A stretch of DNA of 64,000 nucleotides, taken from contig NZ_FNVT01000019.1 of assembly GCF_900108335.1 (NCBI RefSeq), positions 62,001-126,000 on the forward strand, given 5' to 3'. This document shows, one piece after another, positions 1 through 7,897 of this stretch. Positions within the stretch are counted from its first letter, which is position 1, and each line of letters begins with the position of its first letter. A program made the translations under genes and the position numbers. Source of the stretch: Nonomuraea solani. GTDB taxonomy: Bacteria > Actinomycetota > Actinomycetes > Streptosporangiales > Streptosporangiaceae. The notes beneath the pieces were generated by a model. That model made no database searches, was not told the origin of the DNA, and was given only the letters and a program-made list of their open reading frames with translations.

Positions 1-1322
1 GCGTGCGCACCGAAGAGGGAGATGCCGAGGTCGCCTTCGGCCGGCTGCCCGCCGAAACGCGGGAAAGCATCACCGCGAGCCTCACGAAACAGGGCATTCC
101 GCTGGGCAACCTGAGGCGCTTCAAGGAGGGGCCGCCGCTCGAAGCGGAGATCCTGAGCTTCTCGATCATCTCGTCGGGATACTGGAGCCGCCCCGAAGAC
201 AAGGAGGGCAAACCGCGCGACCGGCTGCCGGACCGCAACCGCGTCTCGGCTCCGCACCACGCCATGCTCATGCGCTGCGCCGAGATCCACGCCGCGCTGA
301 AGGCCGGGACACTGCCTCCATACCTGCTGGCCACCCCGACCCTGACCTCCGGCCACCTCGACCCCGCCGAGCTGGTGGCCCGCCTGGAGGGCTACGAGCG
401 GGCCGGCGTCGAGGCCATGCCCGCCGACCTGGGGCAGGCGCTGCTGCGGCTGCCGCGCGAGGTGGACGCCGAGGTGATCGACCGCGCCGGGAAGCTGACC
501 TCGCCGGCCGGCGCCAGGCTGGTCCGCTGGCTGGCCGGGCGGCGGGAGCCCGCGTTACGCGTCGACTGGTCGCACGGCGGGGGCGACTACACCCACGACC
601 GGCAGCAGGGCGGGCACAGCCCCAGTCTGCGCCCCCGCATCGCGATCGAGCCGACGGGGCTGCCGCTGATCGACGCGCTGCTGTCCGATCCCCGCTCGTA
701 TGCGGGTGAGCGCGACGGCGTCTACATGGGGTCCTGGTGGCTGACGCTGCCGTCGGACCGGGAGGCGGTGGCCATGCATCTGCTGCCGCACCTGCTCAAC
801 TCGTGGGACCGGCACGGCTACTTCCACGAGTACGTGGCCGCGCTGTTCTCCCAGGACGGGCCGGTGGGCGAGGCGATGGCGCTGCTGATCGCCGTCCAGC
901 TGGCCGAGCAGGGCTTCTACGCCTGGGCCGACCGTGGCCGGGCGCTGCTGCTGGGCGCGGCCGCCGCCGGCTGCCTGCCCACCGTGGAGTGCGGGCGACA
1001 GCTCGGGCTGTGCCTGCGGCGGGGCGTGGCCAAGATGGTTCATGTACGCGCGGAGCTGGAGGAATGCGCGAAGCGGGGGGCGCACCGGCAGGTGTGGGAG
1101 ATCATGACCGGGTTGCTGCCCGTCTACCTGCCGGGGCCGGACGAGCGGCCGTATTCCGGGCACACCCAGGCGCTCACCTTCGCGATCGACGCCGCCCGCT
1201 GGGCCGGGGCGTCCGGATCCGTCCCCGTGGTCGCGGAGGTGGCGGCCCGCAAGGGTTCGAGCGGCTTCGTCCGCACCGCCCGCACCCTGCACGAGCAGTT
1301 GACGGGCGAGCAGGAGCGGTAG
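1..1322 (+). CDS. DUF6493-family protein, C-terminal part (5' end outside window)
   Basis: Long open frame that is already open at the left edge, so the true start lies upstream; the GTG at position 3 is only the first start-like codon in view. About 439 residues are visible. They look like the C-terminal half of the large actinobacterial DUF6493 (DUF7824/DUF7825) proteins, which have no established enzyme activity and often sit beside SWIM-zinc-finger and VWA/AAA genes. I see no signal peptide or membrane segment. The visible part is rich in alpha-helix-forming Leu/Ala repeats. It converges on the lexA-like gene, and the 127 bp between them hold a short direct repeat. Family assignment is from memory of the family's look, so function stays unknown. 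Confidence 0.6.
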   Translation, partial: VRTEEGDAEVAFGRLPAETRESITASLTKQGIPLGNLRRFKEGPPLEAEILSFSIISSGYWSRPEDKEGKPRDRLPDRNRVSAPHHAMLMRCAEIHAALKAGTLPPYLLATPTLTSGHLDPAELVARLEGYERAGVEAMPADLGQALLRLPREVDAEVIDRAGKLTSPAGARLVRWLAGRREPALRVDWSHGGGDYTHDRQQGGHSPSLRPRIAIEPTGLPLIDALLSDPRSYAGERDGVYMGSWWLTLPSDREAVAMHLLPHLLNSWDRHGYFHEYVAALFSQDGPVGEAMALLIAVQLAEQGFYAWADRGRALLLGAAAAGCLPTVECGRQLGLCLRRGVAKMVHVRAELEECAKRGAHRQVWEIMTGLLPVYLPGPDERPYSGHTQALTFAIDAARWAGASGSVPVVAEVAARKGSSGFVRTARTLHEQLTGEQER

Positions 1323-1353
1323 GAGACGGATCAGCCGGGCGACGGTTCGTGCT

Positions 1354-1431
1354 CAGGCCGGTCGATCGGCGGTCCGGCGGCGGCCGGGTCAGGCCAATCG
1401 ATCGGCGGGCCTGCTCAGGCCGGTCGATCAG
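1354..1431. repeat. Three imperfect direct repeats between convergent genes
   Basis: Copies of a CAGGCCggTCGATC motif begin at 1354, 1390 and 1416. The first two extend to about 19 bp (ending CGGCGG) and the third is about 16 bp. They fill the 127-bp gap between the stop codons of the DUF6493-type gene and the lexA-like gene. Each copy carries the palindromic core TCGA. No T-rich terminator tract is visible. Function unknown. Confidence 0.6.
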
Positions 1432-1449
1432 CATCTGGCCGGGGCCTGT

Positions 1450-2121
1450 TCAGACGCTGCGCAGGACCGAGACCACGATGCCCAGCACCACGGCGGCGTC
1501 GCCGTCGATGACGTCGTAGGCGGGGTTGCGCGGTTCGAGCTGGACGTGCCCGTTACGGCGTCGGAACACCTTGACGGTGGCCTCGCCGTCGATCATCGCG
1601 GCGACGATCTGGCCCGAGTGCGCCTCGGGCTGCTGGCGTACCACGACGATGTCACCGTCGCAGATCGCGGCGTCGATCATCGAGTCGCCCCGTACGCGCA
1701 GGCCGAACACGGTGCCGCGCCCGGTGAGGTCGCGGGGCAGCGTCAGGGTGCCGTCCACGTGCTCGTCGGCCGGGATGGGGATGCCCGCGGCGATGTCCCC
1801 GACCACGGGCACGCTCACCACGTCGCCGGCCGGCCGCCCCGGCTCCGCGGCCCGCAGGAACAGCCGCACGTCGATCGGCCGGGTCATCGTCGCGCTCCTG
1901 CGGAGGAAGCCCTTGTCCTCCAGGCTCTTCAGGTGCTTCGACACCGACGAGGACGACCGCAGCCCGACCGCCTGGCCGATCTCGCGGGTGCTCGGCGGGT
2001 AGCCGTACCGGACCACCCAGTCCCTGATCATGGCCAGGATGCGCTGCTGGCGCGGCGGCAGGGCCGAGGTGTCCAGGTACTCGAACGGGTCAGGGTCGTC
2101 GTAGGAGATCACGTGCGACAT
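1450..2121 (-). CDS. lexA: LexA-family SOS repressor (S24 autopeptidase)
   Basis: Self-cleaving repressor of about 223 residues. The N-terminal winged helix (about residues 25-85) shows the LexA pattern YGYPPSTREIGQAVGL followed by SSSSVSKHLKSLEDKGFL. The C-terminal S24 domain has the Ala-Gly scissile bond (AAGIPI, A112-G113), the nucleophile Ser147 in RGDSM and the general-base Lys184 in EATVKVF, so it should be cleavage-competent. I prefer the ATG at 2121; a GTG at 2142 would add seven residues, and neither has a clear Shine-Dalgarno sequence. No GAAC-N4-GTTC SOS box is visible between the start and the SARP gene, which is unusual for an autoregulated LexA, so this may be a paralogue with its own regulon. 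Its upstream region is taken up by the 20-bp repeat array. Confidence 0.85.
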   Translation of the reverse strand: MSHVISYDDPDPFEYLDTSALPPRQQRILAMIRDWVVRYGYPPSTREIGQAVGLRSSSSVSKHLKSLEDKGFLRRSATMTRPIDVRLFLRAAEPGRPAGDVVSVPVVGDIAAGIPIPADEHVDGTLTLPRDLTGRGTVFGLRVRGDSMIDAAICDGDIVVVRQQPEAHSGQIVAAMIDGEATVKVFRRRNGHVQLEPRNPAYDVIDGDAAVVLGIVVSVLRSV

Positions 2122-2166
2122 GCTAGAGGTTGCCGGGGGCACCGGCCGATCAGGGCCGCGCGGCGC

Positions 2167-2306
2167 CCTTCAGGAAGACGCGAAGTCCTTCAGGAGAACG
2201 CGAGGTCCTTCGGGAAGATGCCAAGTCTTTCAGGAGGGCACAAAGTCCCTCTGGAAGGCGCCGGTCGTTCAGGAGGGCGCGACGTCCTTCAGGAAGGCTC
2301 GGATGT
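2167..2306. repeat. Seven-unit 20-bp degenerate tandem repeat
   Basis: Head-to-tail units begin at 2167, 2187, 2207, 2227, 2247, 2266 and 2286. The approximate unit is CCTTCAGGAAGACGCGAAGT; unit 5 is 19 bp and unit 7 is 21 bp. Units 6-7 are the last codons and stop of the SARP gene (minus strand, ...RAFLKDVAPS). Units 1-5 lie beyond the stop in the space upstream of lexA. Because 20 is not a multiple of three, the array cannot extend the protein in one frame. Every unit contains a near-palindrome (TCCTGAAGGA on the minus strand). Likely a tandem expansion of the 3' end of the SARP gene. Confidence 0.85.
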
Positions 2307-5274
2307 CCTCGGTCTCCGGGACGCCCAGCTCCCCGTAGAGCGTGAGCGCCAGCCGTCCGTGCTCGCCGGCCTGCTCCGCGTGCCCGAGCGCGAGGTGGGC
2401 GCGCGCCAGCCCGTCGTGCGCACGCGCCCGCTCCGGCCGGTTGCGCGTACGGTCGGCGAGCGCGAGCGCGGCCGTGTGCTCCTCGACCGCCAGGGCCGGG
2501 TCGCCCGCCGCCTCGGCCAGCCCGTTGAGCGCGGCCGCCTCGTCGGCGGGGTTGCCGAGCGAGCGATAGAGGGCCGCGGCCTGCTCGTGGCGGGCACGGG
2601 CCTGGGCGAGTTCGCCCTGGTGCCGCAGGACGACGCCGAGGTGGTTGAGGGTCATCGCCTCTCCGGCCGGGTTGCCGACCTTGCGGTGCAGCGCCAGCGC
2701 CAGGTCGAGGTGCCGCCGGGCCTCCTGCGGGCGGCCGGCCCGGTCGAGGGTGAGGGCGAGGAGGCCGAGTACGTGGGCCTCGCCCCAGGTGTCGGCGCCG
2801 ATCCGGGTGAGATCGAGTGCCTGCTCCAGGTACCGCTCCGCCTGCGCGTCCGCCCGCCGCCGCAGGGCCACATGGCCCAGCGTGAGCAACGCCCGCGCCC
2901 GTTCGCCGGCCTCCTCGCCCGTGTCGAGGGCCTGGTGGGCGTGCTCTTCCGCGCGCTCGTACTCGCCGATCCGCCAGTACGTCCACGCCAGGTCGGTGAG
3001 CGCCCGCGCCTGGACCGCCCGGTCGCCGAGCCTGCGGCTGCGCTGGAGCGCCAGGGTGTGGAGCGTGATCGCGTCGTCGTGGTGCGCCTGCCGGTCGAGG
3101 AAGGGGCGCATCGACAGGGCCAGGAAGCCCAGGCAGATCTCGGGCCCGTGGACGGCCGTCGCGATGATGTTGGCGCGCTCGGCGTCGAGCCAGGCGCTCG
3201 CCTCGGCGGCGTCGCGAAGGGGCGCGATCGGGGCGGCCGGCCGGGGGATGCCCTCCCGCTGGGCGACGCTGTGCGGGAAGAGCCGGTCCATGGCCGCGCG
3301 GGAGCGGTGCAGGTAGTAGCCGAGCAGCCGCATGACGGCGCCGTCGTCCTCGGCGAGCGAGCGGGCGTGCTCGCGGAGCAGGTCGTGGAAGGTGTACCGG
3401 CCGGGTTCGAGCTGCAGCAGCATGTGGGCGTCGAGGAGACCTTCGAGCAGGTCCTCCGCCTCGTCCTCGGAGGTCTCCGCCAGGGCGGCCGCGCCGCAGG
3501 CGTCGATGTCGCGGCCGGGCACCAGGCCGAGCAGGCGGAACATGCGCTGCTCGGCCTCGTCGAGCTGCTCGTAGGACAGGGTGAAGGCCGCCGACACGCC
3601 GTCGAGGAGCCGGCGGTGGTCCCGCAGCCGGCCCGCCAGGTAGGACACGGTCCAGCGCGGGCGATGCTGCAGGCGGGCGGCCGAGATCCGGATGGCGAGC
3701 GGCAGGTGGCCGCACAACCGCAGCACCTCGTGTACGGCGTCCGGCTCGTGGTGAGCGCGTTCGCCCACGATCCGGCCGAACAGCCCGGCGGCGTCCCGCT
3801 CGTCCAGCACGTCGACCGACAATGCGTGGGCGCCGTCCAGGTCGACGAGCCGCCGTCTGCTGGTGATCAGGACGAGGGTGTCGGAATGGCCCGGCAGCAG
3901 GGGGCGTACGTGCTCGGTGTCGGAGGCGTTGTCCAGGACGGCGAGCACGCGGCGGCCGGCCAGCTCGGCCCGCCACAGGGCGCCCCGCTCGGCCGGGGCG
4001 GCCGGGATGCGGTCGGCGGGCACCCCGAGCTGGCGCAGCAGCGCCTCCAGCGCGGTCGCGGCGTCGACCGGCTCCCGGCCCGCGGTGTGGGCCCGCAGGT
4101 CGATGAAGAGGCGGCCGTCCGGATAGCGGTCGGCCAGGCGGTGGGCGGCGTGCACGGCGAGCGTGGTCTTGCCGATCCCGGCCATGCCGTCGATCGTGAC
4201 AATCGCGGCCCCGGGGTGGTCGCCCGCGAGCCGCTCCAGCTCGGCGCTCCGTCCGGAAAAATCGGGAATGTCGTACGGCAGAAAAGTGGACCGCCCCGCC
4301 GAACCAAGCACCGGCCGCAAGCCCGGACCCTCCACCGGGACCACCCGCTCCGGCCCGTCCGAGGTCGGATCGCCGGCCGGGTGCGAAACAGGGTCGCCCG
4401 CCACCGCACCGGGCAGGCGCGGGGCCGCGCCGCCAGCCAGGCGCGAGGCCGCCTCGTCGGCCAGGCGCGAGGCTGCGTCGTCGGCCACGGGCGCCCGCTC
4501 CGGCAGGCGCACGGCCGCGTCACCGGCCAGGGCCGCTTGCTGTGGCGGGTGGCTCGGCCGGGGCGGCAGGCGCAGGGCCGGGGCGTCGGTCAGGACGGCG
4601 TGCTCCAGTTCGGTGAAGGCGTGGCCGGGGTCGAGGCCCTGTTCGTCGGCGAGCGCCGTGCGGTAGGCCCGCGCCACCGCCAGCGCGTCGGCCTGCCGCC
4701 CCGCCCGGTGCAGCGCCAGGACGAGGTGGCCGTTGAGCTTCTCGCGGAGCGGGGCGGCGCTCACCTGGGCGGCCAGCTCGTCGAGCAGCTCATCATGCCG
4801 CCCGGCGGCGAGCTCGGCCTCCACCAGGCGCTCGTACGCCGACAGCCGCCGATCGTTCCACAGCTCCCGCACACCACCGGCGTAGTGCGCCTGCACGTCC
4901 TCCAGCGCCTCGCCGTGCCACAGCTCCAGCGCCTCGCGCAGCCTCCCGGCGGCCACCAGCTCGGTGAACTCCCGCGCGTCGAGCTGACCAGGCCCGGGGT
5001 GCGCGACGTAGCCGCCGGTCCGCGTTTCGAGCAGCCCTTCGGCGCCCGCGCCACGCAGCACCTTACGGATCGCGGTGATCGAGGCGTGGATCTGCGACCG
5101 GGCGGTGTCGGGCCGGTCGTGGCCCCACATCGCCTCGATCAGCCGCTCGATGCTGATCACCCGGCCGGCGTTGAGCAGCAGGTAGGCCAGTACGGCCCGG
5201 TGACGTGGGGCGATGCCCGTCAGCGGCTCGCCGGCGACGACCAGGTGGACGGGGCCGAGAAGGATGAACCGCAC
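2269..5274 (-). CDS. AfsR/SARP-type transcriptional regulator with NB-ARC and TPR domains
   Basis: A 1001-residue regulator. Residues 1-95 form an OmpR-type winged helix (MRFILLGPVHL start, RLIEAMWG, IRKVLR). Residues 97-245 form the bacterial transcriptional activator (BTAD) domain. A Pro/Ala-rich linker with irregular 9-10-residue repeats follows (about 250-320). An NB-ARC ATPase starts near residue 360 with the P-loop GMAGIGKTT, and TPR repeats fill about 620-990. This is the AfsR/DnrI layout, usually an activator of secondary metabolism or morphological genes. It is transcribed away from the AhpD-like gene at 5372. The 3' end runs into the 20-bp repeat array. The target cannot be read from the sequence; no obvious biosynthetic cluster adjoins it. 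Confidence 0.88.
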   Translation of the reverse strand: MRFILLGPVHLVVAGEPLTGIAPRHRAVLAYLLLNAGRVISIERLIEAMWGHDRPDTARSQIHASITAIRKVLRGAGAEGLLETRTGGYVAHPGPGQLDAREFTELVAAGRLREALELWHGEALEDVQAHYAGGVRELWNDRRLSAYERLVEAELAAGRHDELLDELAAQVSAAPLREKLNGHLVLALHRAGRQADALAVARAYRTALADEQGLDPGHAFTELEHAVLTDAPALRLPPRPSHPPQQAALAGDAAVRLPERAPVADDAASRLADEAASRLAGGAAPRLPGAVAGDPVSHPAGDPTSDGPERVVPVEGPGLRPVLGSAGRSTFLPYDIPDFSGRSAELERLAGDHPGAAIVTIDGMAGIGKTTLAVHAAHRLADRYPDGRLFIDLRAHTAGREPVDAATALEALLRQLGVPADRIPAAPAERGALWRAELAGRRVLAVLDNASDTEHVRPLLPGHSDTLVLITSRRRLVDLDGAHALSVDVLDERDAAGLFGRIVGERAHHEPDAVHEVLRLCGHLPLAIRISAARLQHRPRWTVSYLAGRLRDHRRLLDGVSAAFTLSYEQLDEAEQRMFRLLGLVPGRDIDACGAAALAETSEDEAEDLLEGLLDAHMLLQLEPGRYTFHDLLREHARSLAEDDGAVMRLLGYYLHRSRAAMDRLFPHSVAQREGIPRPAAPIAPLRDAAEASAWLDAERANIIATAVHGPEICLGFLALSMRPFLDRQAHHDDAITLHTLALQRSRRLGDRAVQARALTDLAWTYWRIGEYERAEEHAHQALDTGEEAGERARALLTLGHVALRRRADAQAERYLEQALDLTRIGADTWGEAHVLGLLALTLDRAGRPQEARRHLDLALALHRKVGNPAGEAMTLNHLGVVLRHQGELAQARARHEQAAALYRSLGNPADEAAALNGLAEAAGDPALAVEEHTAALALADRTRNRPERARAHDGLARAHLALGHAEQAGEHGRLALTLYGELGVPETEDIRAFLKDVAPS

Positions 5275-5371
5275 ATCGTCCCCCCATCACCATCACATCG
5301 TCAGCGCATAGCGAATGTATCAATCCGCCGATCCACTCTGGTTTCACACCGACCAAGACGGAGGAACCACG

Positions 5372-5824
5372 ATGGAAGCCCGGATGAAGAACCCCGCCAC
5401 GATCATCCCGACCGCGATGAAGCCGATCATGGAGCTGATGAAGGCGGCCCAGTCGCAGGGCCTCCCCCAGGAGCTCATGGAGATGATCCACCTGCGGGTC
5501 AGCCAGATCAACGGCTGCAGCTTCTGCGTCGACGCCGGCCTGAAGAACCTGCGCAAGCTCGGCGAGAGCGACGAGCGCATCGGCCTGGTCGCCGCCTGGC
5601 GCGAGGCCCCGTACTACACCGACGCCGAGCGGGCCGCCCTGGAGCTGGCCGAGGCCTCGACCCGGCTGGCCGACCGCGCCGACGCCGTCCCCGACGAGGT
5701 CTGGGACCACGCCGCCGACCACTTCGACGAGCGGCAACTGGCCTCGATCCTGCTGATGATCGCCGTCACCAACCTCTTCAACCGCCTCAACGCCCCGATC
5801 CGGCAGATCGCCGGCTCCTGGTAA
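5372..5824 (+). CDS. Carboxymuconolactone decarboxylase/AhpD-family protein
   Basis: A 150-residue all-alpha protein with the redox motif CSFC inside SQINGCSFCVDAG, the signature of the AhpD-like branch (disulfide-based peroxidase or alkylhydroperoxidase-type activity) rather than true decarboxylases. The ATG at 5372 is preceded by GGAGG at 5360-5364, a clear ribosome site, so the longer frame from 5315 is not used. It is followed 36 bp later by the small ABM-like gene, probably co-transcribed. The pair is often seen with TetR or SARP regulators that respond to oxidants or drugs. Divergent from the SARP gene with about 97 bp between starts. Confidence 0.85.
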   Translation: MEARMKNPATIIPTAMKPIMELMKAAQSQGLPQELMEMIHLRVSQINGCSFCVDAGLKNLRKLGESDERIGLVAAWREAPYYTDAERAALELAEASTRLADRADAVPDEVWDHAADHFDERQLASILLMIAVTNLFNRLNAPIRQIAGSW

Positions 5825-5860
5825 GCCCCCCACACAGCCCGTACAGAAGGAGACACCGAT

Positions 5861-6151
5861 ATGTCCGTCGTCCGCTCGCACCGCTACTCCGTCGCCGACA
5901 CCGACCTGGCGGAGTTCCTGGCCCGCCGCGGCTCGCTGATCGCGACCGTCAGGAAGGGCCACCCCGGGCTCACCCACGCCGTGCTGATCCGGCTCGAGAA
6001 CGGCACCTACACCGACACCTGGCACTGGGAGACCGCCGAGCAGCTCGGCGCCGCGCTCGCCGCCATCCCCACCTTCCCGGAGGCGCCGCTGGCCATGGCC
6101 CTGACCAGCGACGCCACCGCCCTGATGGGCCAGGTGGTGGACGAGTCCTGA
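5861..6151 (+). CDS. Small ABM-like (dimeric alpha/beta barrel) protein
   Basis: A 96-residue protein with a strong ribosome site (AAGGAG at 5847-5852). The pattern of an RSHRYSV strand, a helix containing LAEFLARRGSL, then LTHAVLIRLENGTYTDTWHWET resembles the ferredoxin-like antibiotic-biosynthesis-monooxygenase/DUF fold, which works as a dimer. No catalytic residue can be identified. It is probably the second gene of an operon with the AhpD-like gene and is closed by a strong hairpin 14 bp downstream. Function unknown; assignment to the ABM superfamily is an inference from length and pattern. Confidence 0.65.
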   Translation: MSVVRSHRYSVADTDLAEFLARRGSLIATVRKGHPGLTHAVLIRLENGTYTDTWHWETAEQLGAALAAIPTFPEAPLAMALTSDATALMGQVVDES

Positions 6152-6164
6152 GCCCCGGCGCCTG

Positions 6165-6193
6165 CGGGCCCTGGCCTCGCCGGCCAGGGCCCG
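6165..6193 (+). terminator. Strong intrinsic-type hairpin
   Basis: A perfect 12-bp GC-rich stem, CGGGCCCTGGCC paired with GGCCAGGGCCCG around a 5-nt loop, begins 14 bp after the stop of the ABM-like gene. A CTCCCCTTTG stretch follows but there is no long T tract, as is common in actinomycetes. It should end the AhpD/ABM transcript and shields the hydrolase remnant downstream. Confidence 0.75.
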
Positions 6194-6209
6194 GCGGGCT
6201 CTCCCCTTT

Positions 6210-6622
6210 GACAACGACCGGCAGCCAGGACTCCGACCCGGCGACCTGGAACCTCGACCAGTGGGCCGACGACGTCCACGAGCTCTGCCAGGTCCTCGGC
6301 ATCACCAAGCCGATCGTCCTGGGCTGGTCCTTCGGCGGCACGGTGGCCATGAACTACGCCGCCCGCCATCCCGGCCACCCGGCGAAACTGATCCTGCAGA
6401 GCACGGTCGCCCGCTGGGACCGGGACCTGATCGTCGAGGGCTTCCGCGCCGAGGGCGGAGAGGAGGCGGCGATGGCGGCGAAGGCGCTCCTCCCCGTCCG
6501 CGCCGGCCGGCTACGAGGTCTTCGAGCGCTTCGGCCATCTGATCCCCGGCACCGAGGGCGAGCGGCTCTTCGCGCTCCTCCGCTCCTTTATCGTCGAGTG
6601 GTCCCCGACCCTGGAGCAGTGA
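6210..6622 (+). pseudogene. Alpha/beta hydrolase pseudogene (proline-iminopeptidase-like)
   Basis: A decayed serine hydrolase. One frame reads DPATWNLDQWADDVHELCQVLG and then IVLGWSFGGTVAMNYAARHP, which carries the GxSxGG nucleophile elbow. It continues to about position 6505, after which the reading frame is wrong. A second frame from about 6500 gives AGYEVFERFGHLIPGTEGE, with the catalytic-His region, and ends at the TGA at 6620-6622. The first 60-70 residues (oxyanion strand HG and the DxRGxGxS segment) and roughly 100 residues between the nucleophile and the His are missing. At least one 5' truncation and one internal deletion with frameshift explain this. The TetR gene starts 2 bp after the remnant's stop, so the two were probably an operon. 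Confidence 0.8.
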
Positions 6623-6624
6623 TC

Positions 6625-7242
6625 GTGACCTATCTGGCGGCCGACGAACGGCGACGCCTCATCATCGACGCGGCCATCGAGGTGATCGCGGCCGAAGGGC
6701 TCGCCCGGGCCACCACCCGCCGCATCGCCGAGCGGGCCCACGCGCCGCTGGGCACGATCCACTACTGCTTCCGCAGCAAGAACGAAATGAACATGCTCAT
6801 CCTGGAGCGGGCCCGCGCCACGATGGAGACCGCGTTCGCGGACCTCGACCCCGGTGACGGCTTCGAGGCGACCCTGCGATCGATCGTCACCACCTACTGG
6901 CGATGGGTCCGCGACCACCTCGGGCTCCATCTCGCCCTCATGGAGCTCACCCTGTGGGTCATCCGCAACAGGAAGAGCGTGGTGCCGCAGCCGGACAACG
7001 GCAACATCTGGGCGGTGGTCAACGGACCGCTCGGCGGCGGCCTCATCCAGGACAATCTGGCCGCCGCCGTCCGGAAGGACGGCGCCGAGCCGGCCGTCCC
7101 GATCCCCGACCTGGCCCGGTTCCTCATCCACCGCATGGACGGCCTGGTCCTGGAGCTGGCCGAGACGAACGACGAGGCCGGCTGCGAACGGCAGGCCGGG
7201 CTGCTCGCGGACACGCTCGTCCACCTGTCCACCCGCGGGTGA
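6625..7242 (+). CDS. TetR/AcrR-family transcriptional regulator
   Basis: A 205-residue one-component regulator starting at the GTG at 6625, directly after the hydrolase remnant. The N-terminal HTH (about residues 8-55) reads RRLIIDAAIEVIAAEGLARA, then TTRRIAERAHAPLGTIHYCF, in which the recognition helix ends with the conserved Gly-x-x-xxxY/F pattern. The C-terminal ligand-binding part is all helical and not diagnostic. It converges with the O-methyltransferase gene, the stop codons being 6 bp apart. It probably once controlled the neighbouring hydrolase, which is now broken. Confidence 0.88.
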   Translation: MTYLAADERRRLIIDAAIEVIAAEGLARATTRRIAERAHAPLGTIHYCFRSKNEMNMLILERARATMETAFADLDPGDGFEATLRSIVTTYWRWVRDHLGLHLALMELTLWVIRNRKSVVPQPDNGNIWAVVNGPLGGGLIQDNLAAAVRKDGAEPAVPIPDLARFLIHRMDGLVLELAETNDEAGCERQAGLLADTLVHLSTRG

Positions 7243-7248
7243 GAGTCG

Positions 7249-7836
7249 TCAGTCCCGGCGCGTCGCCACCAGCTCGCCCTTGCCCACCGCGATCGTGGCG
7301 ACCGCCAGGCCCGGCTCCCGCGTGAGAAGGTCGCGCAGCGGGGCGATCTCCCCGGGATGCGACAGAGCGTTGTCGGCCACGAGCACCCCGCCCCGCCGCA
7401 ACACCCGGAGGGGATGCGGCCACCATGAGGCGTACTCCACCCGCTCGGCGTCCAGGAAGAGAAGGTCCACCGAGCCGTCCGCCATGCCCGCCAGCGCGGC
7501 TCCACCGTCCCCGACCTGGAACTCGACGTGCCCGGCCAGCCCCGCCGCACCGATCGCGGTCCGGGCATGATCCTGGGCCTCGGCGTCGGTGTCGAGGCTG
7601 AGCACGCGGCCGCCGACCGCCCGGGCGGCGTCGCCCAGCCACAACGTGGACGCCCCGCGCGACGTACCGACCTCCACGATCGTCCGCGCCGCGACGCTCT
7701 GCGCCAGGAACCACAGGAACTCCCCCGCGTCGGGCTCCAGCACCCGCCACCGGTCCAGCCGGTTCTCCTGGCCGGCGTCGTGCCGGGCGGCCGCCTCGTT
7801 CAGCTCCGCGATGATCTTCCGTAGTGTGACGTCCAT
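7249..7836 (-). CDS. SAM-dependent O-methyltransferase (class I, CCoAOMT-like)
   Basis: A 195-residue Rossmann-fold methyltransferase. Motif I is TIVEVGTSRGASTLWLGDA (SAM-binding Gly-rich loop), followed by the acidic LSLDTDAEA, VEFQVGDGGAAL and the DLLFLDAE motif with the metal-ligand Asp seen in catechol-type O-methyltransferases. A later DNA pair (VADNALSHPGEIAP) fits a Mg-dependent caffeoyl-CoA/catechol OMT. Start chosen at the ATG at 7836 (MDVTLRKII); the longer frame upstream overlaps the divergent hydrolase gene. The substrate is unknown. Confidence 0.85.
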   Translation of the reverse strand: MDVTLRKIIAELNEAAARHDAGQENRLDRWRVLEPDAGEFLWFLAQSVAARTIVEVGTSRGASTLWLGDAARAVGGRVLSLDTDAEAQDHARTAIGAAGLAGHVEFQVGDGGAALAGMADGSVDLLFLDAERVEYASWWPHPLRVLRRGGVLVADNALSHPGEIAPLRDLLTREPGLAVATIAVGKGELVATRRD

Positions 7837-7897
7837 GGTCGGATTCTGCCTCTGAGGCGGCACCGCCCCGAGATCAGGGCTGGCTAAGCTGGCACGC

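Noticed and set aside
2167..2306. CRISPR-like or phage-attachment repeats.
   Set aside because: Units follow each other directly without spacers, and part of the array is the SARP coding sequence; no integrase is nearby.
1546..7242. A single 1898-residue open frame on the plus strand.
   Set aside because: It runs antisense through lexA and the SARP gene and shows no domain of its own there. Only its last 205 residues (TetR) and a hydrolase fragment are real; high GC leaves the opposite frame open.
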